This document shows, in pieces, positions 1 to 13,398 of a stretch of 64,000 nt of DNA. Position numbers and translations under genes: made by a program. Source of the DNA: Unio delphinus (taxonomy: Eukaryota > Mollusca > Bivalvia > Unionida > Unionidae); assembly GCA_029339505.1 (NCBI GenBank), contig JAQISU010000033.1:2989001-3053000 (forward strand), in the 5' to 3' direction. The notes below the pieces were generated by a model. The model ran no database searches, had not been told where the DNA came from, and saw only the letters and a program-made list of their open reading frames with translations. Every line of letters begins with the position of its first letter. The first letter of the stretch is position 1.

Positions 1-3000
1 AATCCGAAAACTAAAAGTAGGAGTTGAAATAAATATTTAGGAACACAATTTCATATTTTACAAGATTGGTGAAGTCACGAAGCTTGAAATACCATTGCAC
101 ACGTAGTGAAGAGAAGACTGTCCATGCACAGTGAGAAGCCTTGTGACTTCATGAATCCTGTAAATATGACATCCAATTCTTCTAATTACAAATAGCTATA
201 TAAATAAAAATGAACCATTATTTACAACCAGAGTAAGGAGTACGCGGGGCCTAGGTCCGACCATAACCGCGCGGGGGCCAGAATATCTGTATCTCGATTT
301 ATATGCTAGTGCAAACACTGAAAAGCGCGGGGCCCACTTGCCACCCCCAAACGCCGATTATGTTTACAACTATTATAAATGTACACAAGAAGGGTGTATG
401 AATACATAAGTAGTTCCTTTCAGGCACTAATAGCTTCAAGTTGACTGTTTCGCATGATGAAATATTAACCAATAGAAATGCTTGTTACTAAGACTTAGTA
501 AAGGTTTGTAATGATTTCAAAACATATAATCCCCTCCGATTATAATTCAAATTCATCATCATCCCCTCTGAGCAGAAACTAACTTTGCATTCATCAAGCC
601 CGGACATAGAGACACAGGGCCCCTAGGCAGTTAACAGAGTCGGGGCCTCTTTTTTTGGTAATTTAGCAAAAACACAAACGTGTCCTCAGTGTGTACCATT
701 TAGGTCTCGTGGGCGGGGCCCCATTCGAGGTTGGTTCCCTAGGCAGAAGTTCGCCGCTGGCATTCATTATCCCTAGCTTTATTAGGACAAATGTCAAATT
801 AAAGTTAAAGAGTGGATTAAATGTTATTAAACAGTGTTAGAGTTAACTTGGGTGTGGTATGTTTGCCCTGGCCGTGGAGATGAACGTACGTCTAAATGCG
901 CATTCCTTTATTTACTGCGAGTCTTACTGAGTGGTTGCAAAACCCTTTCTTTAATAAGAAACTGAGAACGAAAGTCAAGACGGGAAGGGAGGAGGAATAA
1001 AAGCCTTGATGAGGGGACGGGCGTATCTTAAAATTAAATATATCCAAATGCACGGATAAATACTTAGATTGTAGACAGATGATCTAATTGCCTAATACAG
1101 TTGGAAACCTGTTTGCCGAATCCCGAATCGAAATCATTGTTATTTTTTTTACATTTCCCTGATTAGAATTCTGCGTTGGAAAAGCAGTCACAATTCAAGT
1201 TCAGATCAATAAATTTCGACAGTCACTTAGGTTCGGCACACCTATGTGGATCTATGTTTCATGTGTAAGGTAAATAGTATACTTATACCACTGAGGAATT
1301 TATAGCGTTATTGAATCCACGTTGCGAAATACCGACTTTTAATCTTGTTTGCTTGCAGACTGTCTCATTATTTTATAAATTTTATAAATTTCGGATCTTT
1401 AGGAGGCATGAATTTCGAGTGTCCGAACTTATGAATGTACGGATTTAGGTACACGCCAGATTATACAAAATTACGTCACAAAACGGACTAAGTTACCCAA
1501 GGTTGCCACCATACTTTTGATTATTTTTTTAGGAGCTATGATGGCAGACACTGAAATTTAGCAACAGTCAGGTTTATTTATCAACTTGATAATGAAATAT
1601 CTTTCATATACAGGCAGCTCATAAAACGTTTCATTTTAAATTAAAATTCTGACGAAGTAATGAGCAAAAATGATTAGATAAAAATGCGTAAAATACTGAA
1701 CACGTGATCGGGCAAACATAAATATTTCCTGTATGCTATGAAAGCGGCACATCTCCGAATTCTTGTCATTAAACACGGAGTCGGTTTTAGATTACTGGTA
1801 TATATGTATTTCTCATTACAATCAATACCTGGGTTGGTTGGGCATAGTCCGCTGTAGAGCATTTGCCTTACACACTTTGTGTTCGTAAGGAAAGACTTGT
1901 TTTCTTCCTGAAATACATCGCTACAAACCTTGTGAGTAAACACGTACAAATAACATCGTTTTTTCTCTTTTATCTGCAAATGGGAAGGCGGGCACCTCAA
2001 CGGTGCCCAAAAATAAGCTAGGAACACATCCACAAAAGGACAAAACAGAAATCAGTTTTAGAACGTATTTCTATTATACCTTTTGTAAATAAAAAAAAAT
2101 AATATCCATTATATAATGCTGATATGATTTCCTTTCAGAAATCAATGTTTCGGTATCAAGCTGGAATTTGCAAAATCGGAATATCAGTCTAGGCGCCTCG
2201 GTGTCTCAAGAATAGTCTGATGTTTATCGTTCAAAATGAAATCATATTTTCACTGTCAATTTTGCAATCTCTCTTGTTCTTTTGTTTTGGTTTTTCATGT
2301 CTTACAAATAATGATTACAATATCTGACAATAAATAAATATTATCGGTTCTGTGTCTTTGTATTATCTCCACAGACACGGAAATACGAATGATACCAATT
2401 CTTTCTTTACGCGGGCTTATGTAATCTGGTAATGGTGAAGTGCTGAGATACAAAACAACTGGGAAACACAAATATGCTCTGTCGATCAATGTTTGAACAA
2501 CCAAACGGTATTTTCCGGTCACGTGATTATAAAGGCTTCATTTGCATACATTTACTAATAATTTATCATACAAAATCAAGCTGCATGTCTGAATCTACTC
2601 TTGTATTTCTCCGGCAGTTTCATAAATCTATATGTTGTTGTAGTTAGAGCATTTTCGTCGCCTGCGTGTAACCTTTTCTTCCTCCGGCTTACCCCTTTCC
2701 CCAATCCACGACCAATTATTCTACGCGCTCTCATTCACAGATCCGCCTTAATTTGTCGGTCGTTTTCGAGGTACGAGGCACCAGACAGTAAGACAGGATT
2801 CTCCGTGGTTTTAACTTGTAAGGCACGCAATAATTGGTTATATATTAAAAGCAGATTCGGATTATCTATTGATTTCTACGTCATACTTTGATCATGTTAA
2901 GTTTGCAAAATACGTGTTATGTTTTATAAGGACCATATATTCACGAGATCGGATGTGCTTAGTTTATACTCGCATATTTAACAGTTGGTAAAAAGTTATT

Positions 3001-3700
3001 TGCATTTGTAGGCCACATACAATTGGGTCACCAGTGCAGTTTAATATATGATGGGGATGGCAATGTTTTAAATTACGTACAGTGATATAAAATGTTCCCA
3101 GTTTGCACGCTTTATGATTTATCTACATACATTTTATTTCTGGCATTATACCCTTTTCAGACTTTTGCATAGGTCAAAGTCAACCAATGGTCGCGGGACT
3201 TACTTCCCTCATCACTGTTGCTCATGATATCGAAGCGCCAGGGTATTTGCGCCGTTTTTGACGTGCTTTGATTTCATAATGCTTGAGTTAAGACTAGAAA
3301 ATAATATTTAAACAAGGATGGCGACTGTTGTCTCTGACTTTTACATTCAATACAGTTCTTTCTATGAGAGGGTTTCTTTGTTTTAGTAGTGATATCTATT
3401 CGAGATAAGAAAATTTTGATTTAAGAAAAGCGAATATAGGTTAAAGAAAATATACAAAGCTCTGTATTGTTTGTTCTACTGATTACTTCTAACAAACTGC
3501 ACATACCTGGGTTTATGCAATTGGATTAGAAATCAAAGGAATTATTTACGGTATATTGTCCTTTTAAACAGTGGAAATAAAAAAATACTGGTATAACACA
3601 CATCAAGATGACAATACATTTTTAACGATAATTTACATATCTTATGCACCTGAAAAGAACACCCCAACGAGATAAACGCGCTGTAATGGCTTGTTCATCT
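1..3700. other. Intergenic, no recognised gene
   Basis: I see no convincing coding region. The open frames here are short, lack recognisable domains and have no splice-site context. Two GC-rich islands stand out in the AT-rich background (about 235-350 and 600-745), each with several GGGGCC-type blocks. They resemble the GGGCC-rich interior of the hAT-like MITE at 27102-27258, but I could not find matching terminal repeats or target duplications. Confidence 0.5.
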
Positions 3701-3701
3701 T

Positions 3702-3893
3702 CTTGTTGGGTTTAAGCACACGATAGGCTATACATAGTATTACAGGGTTAGGAAGAATACGGGGAAAAACCCGGGAAGAACCACCGACCCACGAGACAAT
3801 ACTGGCAAACTTTCTCACATACTCGAACCCGCGAGGGCAGAAGTGAGATGTCAGCGATATGTGAAGGTAAGTGCTTTAGACCACTTGGGGCCC
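3702..3893 (-). mobile_element. tRNA-derived SINE, family A, copy 1
   Basis: On the minus strand this starts with a GGGCCCCAAGTGGTCTAAAG-type head resembling a tRNA-Leu/Ser A box. It continues through the body shared with 19210-19461, 56012-56263, 59459-59697 and 63117-63356 (the segments TGAGAAAG, GTGGGTCGGTGGTTCTT and CGTGTGCT), and ends in a CAACAAGA-like tail. The head is degenerate, so it is a SINE rather than a working tRNA gene. Confidence 0.7.
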
Positions 3894-4288
3894 ATTAGTT
3901 TCTTATAGGAGTGAATCAAATTGCAGTGATGCCACATGATAGGTAATCTGATATTGTCTATTCCAGTCAGATGAAATATTATTTATGTATGTATGTATAT
4001 ATATATAGTAATTTGTATAATTCGCTCCATTCCCTATGCTATACGAATCACAACAGTTGTCTATTCTGATGTTAAACAAGCAAGAAAGTAAACACTCTTT
4101 TTTGTTATCTTTTATGGAAGGGGGAACATTGACTGCATGTCACTGCTTGTTTCAGGTTCTATCTGTTGAGTTTGTTTATGGTGATGCCTACCTTTTGTTG
4201 GTTACGCAATTAATGATTTACTCCAGTTTTGAGAAGAAAAAAAATTGGCGCGAGGAACCTTGGGTTGTAAATCTGACATTGAGCCATA

Positions 4289-4505
4289 TTAATATACCGT
4301 ATATAATCGCTTTTAAGACTACTCCAACTGCAAACTTCATAGACCCAGATCTGCCGTCGCACAATGATGGGTATGTGCATTTAGAATTACTGAGAATAGC
4401 AAGCAATATAGACCCTGATATGCATGTGCAATATGATACGGCAGATCAGGATCTTTGTTCATTGCAGTTTGACTCGTACTTGTAAGTGAACAAACACTAT
4501 GAATA
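4289..4505. mobile_element. Foldback MITE family C, copy 1
   Basis: Inverted ends are visible. The left side runs ACCGTATATAATCGCTTTTA then CTCCAACTGCAAAC; the right side contains GCAGTTTGACTCGTACTTGT, its approximate reverse complement. Inside are paired AGATCTGCCG / GGCAGATC blocks. The same pattern recurs at 7049-7175, 13785-14000 and 48165-48380. An open frame at 4036-4485 crosses this element and is not a gene. Confidence 0.65.
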
Positions 4506-5344
4506 TTTGAATGGATTACTACCATTTCCAGTTAAATCTGAATGAAGTTACGATACAAAAGAAAATAATGAATGAAGTTACTTAATGGTACGAGTAAGTT
4601 CTGACATATTTTGACATGTGGTTACCGAGCTTAAATTGAACCCTTTATATAAATGTACAGATGTTTTCAACGGGTATTTAGAGGAAAAATTCAATATACT
4701 ATGATTGAGTGGTATCAAAAGTGAATAACTAAGACGATATTATTTATTATGTTTGAAATGGCAATCCTGCTACTTTAATATATCTTCATGAATATGTAAT
4801 GGTCTGAATTCCTTATCATTGTGTTAAAGGTAATTTGAACATATACAACAGCAACAAAACTAAATCAGAATTGAAGTTTGTCTGTTGAACTAATGTTATT
4901 TTGAAAAGTCTTATTGGAAACGTTAAAACGTGTAGGATCAACTATTAACGCGATTTCTGATTCTTAACGAGAACGTTCCAGGCAGAAATGCGCGGCAAAA
5001 CAAGTTTCTCGTCTGATTGAATCAAAGTGATGTTGAGCGGAAAGCAATATTTCATTATGCGGATTTATTTTAGAGACAGTCAAACCATCTTTAAAAGTCA
5101 CCTGTATACATACATCACATGTCTTCTATTGCCATTTGTTAAAAAACTGACCTCTACTTAGCAACCGTCTGTTTTGAGGGTGAACTTTCGTTGCTTTCCT
5201 AAGATGATTGCTAAAGACCGGTTTGGTTTGTACTTGACGTAATTCTAACTCAGGACAGAAGTCCTTATTTGTTATAGCAAATCTAAACATACTCAAAAAT
5301 ACATTATTTAAAACAATAAGACATTTAATCACGGTACGGTCAGA
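4506..5344. other. Intergenic, nothing recognised
   Basis: AT-rich sequence between a MITE and a minisatellite. I see no domain-bearing frame, RNA gene or transposon end. Confidence 0.5.
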
Positions 5345-5703
5345 TTGCACACCGTGAAATACTGGTCAAAATGAATTGCACACCGTGAATACTGGTCAAA
5401 GAGAATTGCACACCGTGAAATACTGGTCACAGTGCATTGCACACCGTGAAATATTGGTCAAGCTAAATTGCACACCGTGAAATACTGGTCAAAATGAATT
5501 GCACACCGTGAAATACTGGTCAAAATGAATTGCACACCGTGAAATACTGGTCAAAATGAATTGCACACCGTGAATACTGGTCAAAGTGAATTGCACACCG
5601 TGAAATACTGATCACAGTGAATTGTACACCGTGAAATACTGGTCAAGCTAAATTGCACACCGTGAAATACTGGTCAAAATGAATTGCACACCGTGAAATA
5701 CTG
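5345..5703. repeat. 31-bp minisatellite, about 12 copies
   Basis: Tandem copies of a unit centred on ATTGCACACCGTGAAATACT followed by GGTCAAAATGA. Most copies are 30-31 bp; some lack one A in GTGAAATACT, giving 30 bp versions. Copies differ mainly in the last 6-8 bases (AAAATGA, AAGAGA, ACAGTG, AGCTAA), and this variant order is itself partly repeated, which suggests duplication of multi-unit blocks. A shadow frame on the minus strand is not a gene. Confidence 0.9.
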
Positions 5704-7048
5704 CTAAAAGTGACCTAATTATTTTAACAAATGAGTATAGTCATTTCATTAAACATTTACGTATTAAGTTGTTTGGCTATACAAACGGTATCATCTAAAA
5801 AAGTGAACTTTGTTGTTGGTGCTAGACGAACAGACGAAATATAAATCAATAAGCCTATTTGCCGTATGAAATTTTAGGAAAGCTTGACGAATATCAGACA
5901 CTGTGTAAATCCCAGTATATTACATATAAAGTTATTAATATATATTTGACTGAGAGTTTACAGGTCACGTTTTCTAGTAGTTTATGCACGCATGAATGTA
6001 TTAAAGTAATCAGATCCGTCCTGGTGTAAAACGTTTTTAAATAAAAGTGTTAGTAATGTACAAAATGAAGCCATTCCCACATTCCAGTTCTTTGAAGACA
6101 CCTGAGACTTTGTCGTCTACAATTACCGCAATGAGAGGTTTACTCACTCGCATGAAATCAAAGCCTACAATGTCCACATCCATTTCAAGGCCAGGCAATG
6201 ATGGCATCTTAATAAGAAATTTATAAATCAATATAATGGAATTTGATCTTTTCTGCTCATGCTGTCCACGGCAAATCTAGCAGCGGTTTAAGATATATAA
6301 TAACTATTATGTTTACCCCGCCAGCATAATGACAATCGCTAACACGCACTAACTTGTATATCTTGATTTGTTCCCACTTTCGCCGTTATTTACACTTGAC
6401 CACTTCACTGATTTTTCTACTACACTCTTTACTACATATGGAAAAAGAGAGAAAATTGGATACCATGTCTAGAAAACCAAGGAAAAGCCTTTTTAGTTTT
6501 TGAATCCAGAATTTTGTGTTAAATGCGGGGTACGGAGGGGGTAACGTTAAGTCCTTCTTGAAATGTAGTCATATGTTCTAAGCTCCGTTCTCTCTGGCAC
6601 TCATGTAGTACATGGAATGTTTAATTATGCAGAGAAGGTCTCTGGAATTTAATATTAGCACTCCATTTTGAAAGAAATGCATGCCATGGATTTAGATAGA
6701 TTTGTTAAGGGTTTGTGATAAAGTACAAAGATATATAGTTTTGAGTAAGCCTGGCGGAGTAAGTTAGTAATTATGCATTCTAGTAGCGCACTTTTATTAG
6801 ATTCCAAACAAGTTTAAATAGTCGACCTGTGATGTTCAAGAGAATTTGTACAGGTTCACAGTTGGTGTAAAACTGTAACAACCATACCAGTGGAATCGAG
6901 AACTCAACAAACAATAAAAGTCACAACATTTGATTTGGATTTTATGTATTCGCATATAAATGGTGTCAAACAATAAATATCGTACATCTTGATGTGACGA
7001 GGCATACTATGGTTGTAGATCAGGTTCTGTGCTGTTTCTTCTGCTGAT
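5704..7048. other. Intergenic, nothing recognised
   Basis: No supported gene. The short minus-strand frame at 6037-6231 has no recognisable domain and no splice or promoter context. Confidence 0.45.
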
Positions 7049-7175
7049 TAGACATAGCAAACTGCATAGACCCCGGTCTGCCGGCGCATACTACGATGAT
7101 TTATCTGGGTCTACACAGTTTGCAGTTGAATCAAACGTATGGGAGAGTATATATGGTAAGACTGCATTGATTATA
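7049..7175. mobile_element. Foldback MITE family C, copy 2 (partial)
   Basis: Contains GACCCCGGTCTGCCGGCGCA followed closely by an inverted GGGTCTACACAGTTTGCAGTT and ATATATGGTAA-like end. It is shorter than the other family C copies because the centre is missing. Confidence 0.55.
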
Positions 7176-7708
7176 GTCGGGGATATTAAGTGAAACACGA
7201 TTTCCAAACAGAGTGCTTTGTGTATCTTTTGGATCAAGGATATTTCACCCGGGATATAATCGTCATCTTTGTGAATCTCATCAACCTTTTTCTGAGTGAA
7301 AATTCGTGGATGTTTGGTAAACATTTATCTCTCACTGTCAGTTCTGAGAATACTGACCTTGTCTGTTGTTTAAACTGCTCGTACTTTCACTTTTTATCGT
7401 AAGGATACATTCTAGTATAAACTGGGTAGTGATATTTTTGGTTATAAGGCCAGAATTAGTGTTATCATATTTCTATAAAGTACGATATTTGACAGACTTC
7501 TAAACTCTGCAGATTGTACATTCAACCAATCATCTTTTGTTTGCATGCCTCATGAAACGGCAAGCAAGTGCCCATGGTCTTATTTTGGTCCTAAAAAAAT
7601 ATTTCGCGGTAATATGCTGTCTTTTGAATGCATGTTTCTAGTAGTAGTAGTAGTTGCAGCAGTAGTAATAATAGCAACGCAAATGAACATTTGTCTTTTG
7701 TCCCTGCC

Positions 7709-7733
7709 GGCGGGGGGGGGGGGGGGGAGGGGC
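7709..7733 (+). repeat. Poly-G tract (16 G)
   Basis: An uninterrupted run of 16 G (7712-7727) followed by AGGGGC. It is a potential G-quadruplex former on the plus strand and a likely place for sequencing length error. Open frames crossing it on both strands are artefacts of low complexity. Confidence 0.8.
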
Positions 7734-8440
7734 AGGCTTTTTTTGCGCCGTCGTCTATTCGAATTTAGAAACTCCACATTTATTTCTCGCACAATAAGGT
7801 AAATTACATCCCACGAAAAGAATACAAGTATAAATTCACGTTTGACCATGATGCTAATTGTTCCTTGAATCAATTGATTGAAAGTGAATAGTTTAAACGT
7901 TGCACACTTTTTAAAATAGGAAATAAGCATATATATTTATATGATATATACAAACAGAGGGAAAGTATATTGAAAACCCAAATAGTATAATGATATAATG
8001 AAACATTCTTCAGAGAGGATCTCGTTGCTATCAGGTGAATTGTTAATGTTCGTAGATGCCACTGTCGTCGATGTGAAGATGTCATCATTGAGATAACTGA
8101 TAAGCAAGTGTCAAATACTGACGCCTTAATCTATCGATCTTCTTTCTTTCTTTTTGATAGATAATCGAAGAGCCAGCCCTGGGACTTTCTTCACACAGAG
8201 GCAAGTGTAATCCATAAAAGGATTTCTCAGAGAAAATATAAAACGTATTGTGGCCATCAATATTTTGCTAGCATCCACAAATCTAATTTCTGGCCATCTG
8301 ACAGTTCATCACAAGGTACCGGGAACTAAATCCATTAAATTTTGCAAAAGTGTTTAAGCTACAATTTACAGACAACAAAAGGTACCAAACAGTGTTCATG
8401 CTTGTATGGGCAGATGTATAGTACTGCAACACATACATAT

Positions 8441-8453
8441 ACTTTTTCTTTAG
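8441..8453 (+). promoter_or_regulatory. Candidate 3' splice site in the 5' UTR of the TRIM-type gene
   Basis: ACTTTTTCTTTAG immediately precedes GAACAATAAAC. A pyrimidine-rich tract plus AG 65 bases upstream of the start codon is what is expected if a 5' UTR intron is removed before a single coding exon. This is inference from the consensus only. Confidence 0.45.
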
Positions 8454-8518
8454 GAACAATAAACTTTATCCACTTGAAGAAGAGAAACAGGTGTTAGGAA
8501 CCCTTTCACGGGGACAAA

Positions 8519-10426
8519 ATGGCGACCCCTGACATTCTTACTCCCACCGGTGGTGTTGCTGAGGACCTGGCAACGTGTTCGTTATGTGGGCAAATTTTTA
8601 CTGAGCCACAGTTACTCTCGTGTCTTCACACATTCTGTCGTTCCTGTCTGGAGGACCATATTTCAAAATCAACAGATTTAAATGGACAACGCGGCTTTAA
8701 GTGCCCAACATGTGACGCAAAGATCGAAATTCCACTGGGAACGCAACCAGGAAATTATGGGGCGCTTTTTCACCACGATTCTTTTATGGCGAAGTTAGTC
8801 GAGCTAATGTCTGCAACGAAAGATGACAAGCATTGCGATATTTGCAAACGACGCCAGGAGACTGCCACGTCATCCAGTATATCTCCTGCAACCGATTGGT
8901 GTCTCGATTGTTCTGATGCATTTTGCGATGTTTGTCTCAAAGTCCATCTTCACGGCAAACTGACGGCCACACATACAGTCTTAAAACTGGATGATTTAAG
9001 GCAACTTCCGTTGGAGAGCTCGATGAGGAAGAAGAACAAGACGCCATGTGATGTCCACGGAGAGCTTATTACTCTGTTCTGTGTAGATTGTCGTGAACCA
9101 CTTTGCGTACAATGCATGGCTGTATCCCACAGACGATGTGAGAATGTCATTACGGTGGCTGATGCAATGAGGTCAAGATCTGACGTCAGTGACGTCATGA
9201 CCAAGCTCAACGCTCTACAGATTGCGCTGGATTCAGTTGATGGCCTGGGCGATCTGGAAAAGAAGCTCGAGGAAACAATTGCATCGGCAAGAAACGACAT
9301 CAGATCCCTCAGTAACTCCCTGTGTGAATCCATCAGACGACAGGAGGAACGTTTGTTGAAGACTCTTGACGAGAAGGCGGCAGAAGCGCGCTCACTACTT
9401 AGGGACAGAATCGAACCTAAGAAGGCAAGCCTCAAACAAATCAAGGCTGCTGACAAAAGAATGAGGGTCCTTCTGAAATACGGTAGTGATGTTGAGATTC
9501 TATTGGGCTATAACCAAGTTCAGAAGCAAATGGAAGCAAGCGAAAACTCCACTGGAACACTTAATCCGAACTGTATGCAAGTTAAAATATGTTTTTCCAC
9601 CAGTGAACCGGTAGAAAAGTTTCTTAAAGACTTTAAATCACTGGGCGAAATTGGCCTTGACACCGGTGCAGAAATTGGATTATCTTCATGGGGTGTCACT
9701 TGCACATCTAACGAGGACATCATCGTCACTGATTGTCAAAATCTCAGAATTCAAAAGTTCAGCAGAAATGGCGAACTCGTGGACCATATTCAACTTGATG
9801 ATGAGCCGCGCGACATAACTACATGTGGTGATACTGATGACGTAGCCGTGACAGTGATTGGTCGAATCATCATGTTCTTGTCCACACGCTCTACTTTGCG
9901 TCTGTTGAAAAAGACTAAGACAGAACGCCAGTATGATGGTATCTCATATAGCAGAACTGACGGATACCTTGTTACAAGCTGCGTGCGCGAGAAAAGAATT
10001 GACGTGATTCAGCTCGATGGCGCCATTGTGCGCTCATTCTGCAAAGATTTAGCTGGGCAATTCATATGTGATGAACCAAGGTATGTCGAAGCCTCTGTCG
10101 ATGGAAACATAGTTATTTCAGATATTTCCAATAATCTTGTAAAATGCATCAATATGGACGGTTATACAGTTTTCACTTACAAGCCAGATTCCGACAAGGA
10201 ATTAAAAAATCCACAAGGAATATGCGTGGATAAAATCGGAAACATTTTTGTGGCAGACAATGGTAATAACAGGGTTCAACTGTTGACCAGTTACGGATCT
10301 TTCCAGCGTTTCATTCTTCAGAAAGAGTCTGGATTAGAACATCCATGTGCTATTAAGGTCAGTAGTAGCAACCGACTGATTATTGTACAGAACGATGGCA
10401 TGGTTAAGGTGTATAGTTACTCATAG
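8519..10426 (+). CDS. TRIM-type RING/B-box/coiled-coil/NHL protein
   Basis: Probable E3 ubiquitin ligase or RNA/protein scaffold of the TRIM-NHL class (635 aa, one exon). A C3HC4 RING spans residues 20-65 (C20, C23, C35, H37, C40, C43, C62, C65). A first B-box-like zinc module lies at about 106-152 (C106, C109, C128, C131, C136, C139, then His), and a B-box 2 at 177-207 (C177, H180, C188, C191, C196, C199, H204). A charged coiled coil follows at about 225-330. The C-terminal half (about 395-635) contains NHL/beta-propeller repeats, clearest in the segments ending NIVISDISNN and NIFVADNGNNRVQ. The start sits in a good Kozak context (ACAAAATGG). Intronless TRIM genes with NHL ends are strongly expanded in bivalves, several linked to immunity; the closest vertebrate relatives are TRIM2/3/32/56-like. 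No frame break is seen. The exact orthologue cannot be named. Confidence 0.92.
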   Translation: MATPDILTPTGGVAEDLATCSLCGQIFTEPQLLSCLHTFCRSCLEDHISKSTDLNGQRGFKCPTCDAKIEIPLGTQPGNYGALFHHDSFMAKLVELMSATKDDKHCDICKRRQETATSSSISPATDWCLDCSDAFCDVCLKVHLHGKLTATHTVLKLDDLRQLPLESSMRKKNKTPCDVHGELITLFCVDCREPLCVQCMAVSHRRCENVITVADAMRSRSDVSDVMTKLNALQIALDSVDGLGDLEKKLEETIASARNDIRSLSNSLCESIRRQEERLLKTLDEKAAEARSLLRDRIEPKKASLKQIKAADKRMRVLLKYGSDVEILLGYNQVQKQMEASENSTGTLNPNCMQVKICFSTSEPVEKFLKDFKSLGEIGLDTGAEIGLSSWGVTCTSNEDIIVTDCQNLRIQKFSRNGELVDHIQLDDEPRDITTCGDTDDVAVTVIGRIIMFLSTRSTLRLLKKTKTERQYDGISYSRTDGYLVTSCVREKRIDVIQLDGAIVRSFCKDLAGQFICDEPRYVEASVDGNIVISDISNNLVKCINMDGYTVFTYKPDSDKELKNPQGICVDKIGNIFVADNGNNRVQLLTSYGSFQRFILQKESGLEHPCAIKVSSSNRLIIVQNDGMVKVYSYS

Positions 10427-10761
10427 GATCTATGCATGCCGTTCCGAATATGTTTCCTGCAAAAACGTTTCATTGGCCAGCTTTTGCATTATGTTTTATG
10501 CGGCTGATATACTTTTTGTCGTCTCTTGTTCACGAGTTCGTTTTATTCTTACCGTTGAATTTATTTTTCGGTGACGGCCTAAGTATCTGGTGCGTGCGCA
10601 GTTAAATTCCTAAGAATGATTACGAAAGTGGAATTGCTTTATCCTACGAATGATGGACAATACTAGCTTTGTTCGAGATTTAGGATTTGAAATTGTTTTA
10701 AACTTAGCACCTGACATCAATGTGAACACCTTTATTCATCTGAACAGTCCCAGAATTTCCA

Positions 10762-10767
10762 AATAAA
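10762..10767 (+). terminator. Polyadenylation signal of the TRIM-type gene
   Basis: AATAAA about 340 bases after the stop codon, the first canonical hexamer downstream, followed by T-rich sequence. It implies a 3' UTR of about 350 nt. Confidence 0.5.
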
Positions 10768-11019
10768 CTGTAAAGATACATTCAATATTTTGATTTCATT
10801 CTCAGCTGCAATCATGAGGATATAGATCATCGACTCAGCCTGAAAATATATAGAATCATGGATATTATGGACGTTTTTTTATTAATGTGATCGTTTCATT
10901 AGAAAGTGTGGTTATGTTTGGTGAAAACATGTACCCAAGATTCACCAGACTTCAAATATAGTTATGGCAAGCCTACACGACACGGTACGTTTGTGTTAAT
11001 CAAATTTACAGACTTCCTT
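10768..11019. other. Intergenic, nothing recognised
   Basis: AT-rich spacer after the TRIM-type gene. The short frame starting at 10906 has no recognisable content. Confidence 0.4.
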
Positions 11020-11475
11020 AAGCTGACAAGCTTTGATATCCATCAAAATGCATCCGTCGTCGAAGGAATGAGTGATTCAGATCTCTACTTTAATTAAATC
11101 TACAACCTTCACTGAAGTAAAAATTGATTAAATATTTACTTCAGTCAAACCTACAACAAAAGAGTGATTCAGATATCGAATTCAATTTTTAAAAAATACA
11201 AAATTTGCATAAGGAACTATTGATTAAAATATTTACTTTATTTAAATCTGCAAACATTGCCAAAGAAACGAGTGATTCAGATATTGAATTCAATCAAATA
11301 TTTCTTCGAAGGGACGATTGATTTATATATGACTTCAGTCAAATTAGCAAAAGTCGCCAGTGATTGAAATATGGACTTAAATCAAATCTGCAAACTTCGC
11401 CAAAGACGCGAGTGGTTCAGATATTGAGTTCAGTAAAAGATAGAAATTTCGTCGAAAGAACGAATGATTTAATCT
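11020..11475. repeat. Degenerate tandem repeat, about 70-bp unit
   Basis: At least five diverged copies built from GAGTGATTCAGATATTGAAT, ACTTCAGTCAAATCTGCAAA and TTCGCCAAAGA-like words occur in the same order. Copies differ by many substitutions and indels, so this is an old array. Confidence 0.7.
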
Positions 11476-12493
<1,018 letters not shown>

Positions 12494-12749
12494 CACACAC
12501 AAATTAGGCAAATTTCAACTTAACACCTGAACGTAATAATTTCATTTAAATAACGTGTATTTGATTACATTAGAGAGTATAAACTTTAATATTTTCTTAT
12601 TTGTTTGAAAGATCGTGTGTATTCTATATCCAAACTCGATATCTCAACCTTGTATTATGTATATCATTTTTATACAGCGCTTTTCCATTATGATTATATA
12701 TGAAGATGCAAATAAATCAGATACAATACTGTTTAAGGTTCCTTTTTTA

Positions 12750-12751
<2 letters not shown>

Positions 12752-12795
<44 letters not shown>
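12752..12795. repeat. (CT)n microsatellite
   Basis: About 44 bp of CT dinucleotide, followed 100 bp later by a short TTA run. Confidence 0.95.
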
Positions 12796-12799
<4 letters not shown>

Positions 12800-13228
12800 T
12801 TCTTTCTGCGTTTCGGTTATTAAAAACTTTCTGCATTATAGCGTAGCCGCTATATATATATTTTTTCCCTTTCTTCTTCTTTTGTTATTATTATTATTGG
12901 TTTTGTGTTGATGATGGTAACTTGGTCGTGGTAATTGTACTAGTTGTAGTCAGTGGTGGATACAATATAAGATCACGGTATGTGGAGAGTGTCGATCAAA
13001 TCCATAGTTGTCCCTTTAGGGGCAAAAGGAACCAGCATTTTCGAGACACAACATCGTAGGAAAAATTACTGATCTGCCCTTGACAGTGAAGGCACTGACG
13101 CTGGTTGAGTTAAATTACCAATATCCAAATGGTGTCATTTTTCTTTTTTGTTACGACATCCTCTTTGAATCGGACTCGTGTGTCTGTGTAGCGACACATA
13201 ATTCTCGCTGAACTAGATTTAGTACAGA

Positions 13229-13229
13229 A

Positions 13230-13310
<81 letters not shown>

Positions 13311-13322
13311 CTCTCTCTCTCG

Positions 13323-13396
<74 letters not shown>
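13229..13396. repeat. Compound (ATCT)n-(CT)n-(AT)n microsatellite
   Basis: About 20 ATCT units, a short CT run, then about 68 bp of AT. After it, the words ATATCGATCTACATACAT occur twice, so the flank is itself duplicated. Confidence 0.95.

Positions 13397-13398
<2 letters not shown>

Noticed and set aside
4036..4485. 149-codon plus-strand frame
   Set aside because: Its second half is the family C MITE; no domain or splice support.
5345..5703. CRISPR-like array
   Set aside because: The units are contiguous with no unique spacers, and the context is a eukaryotic genome; it is a minisatellite.
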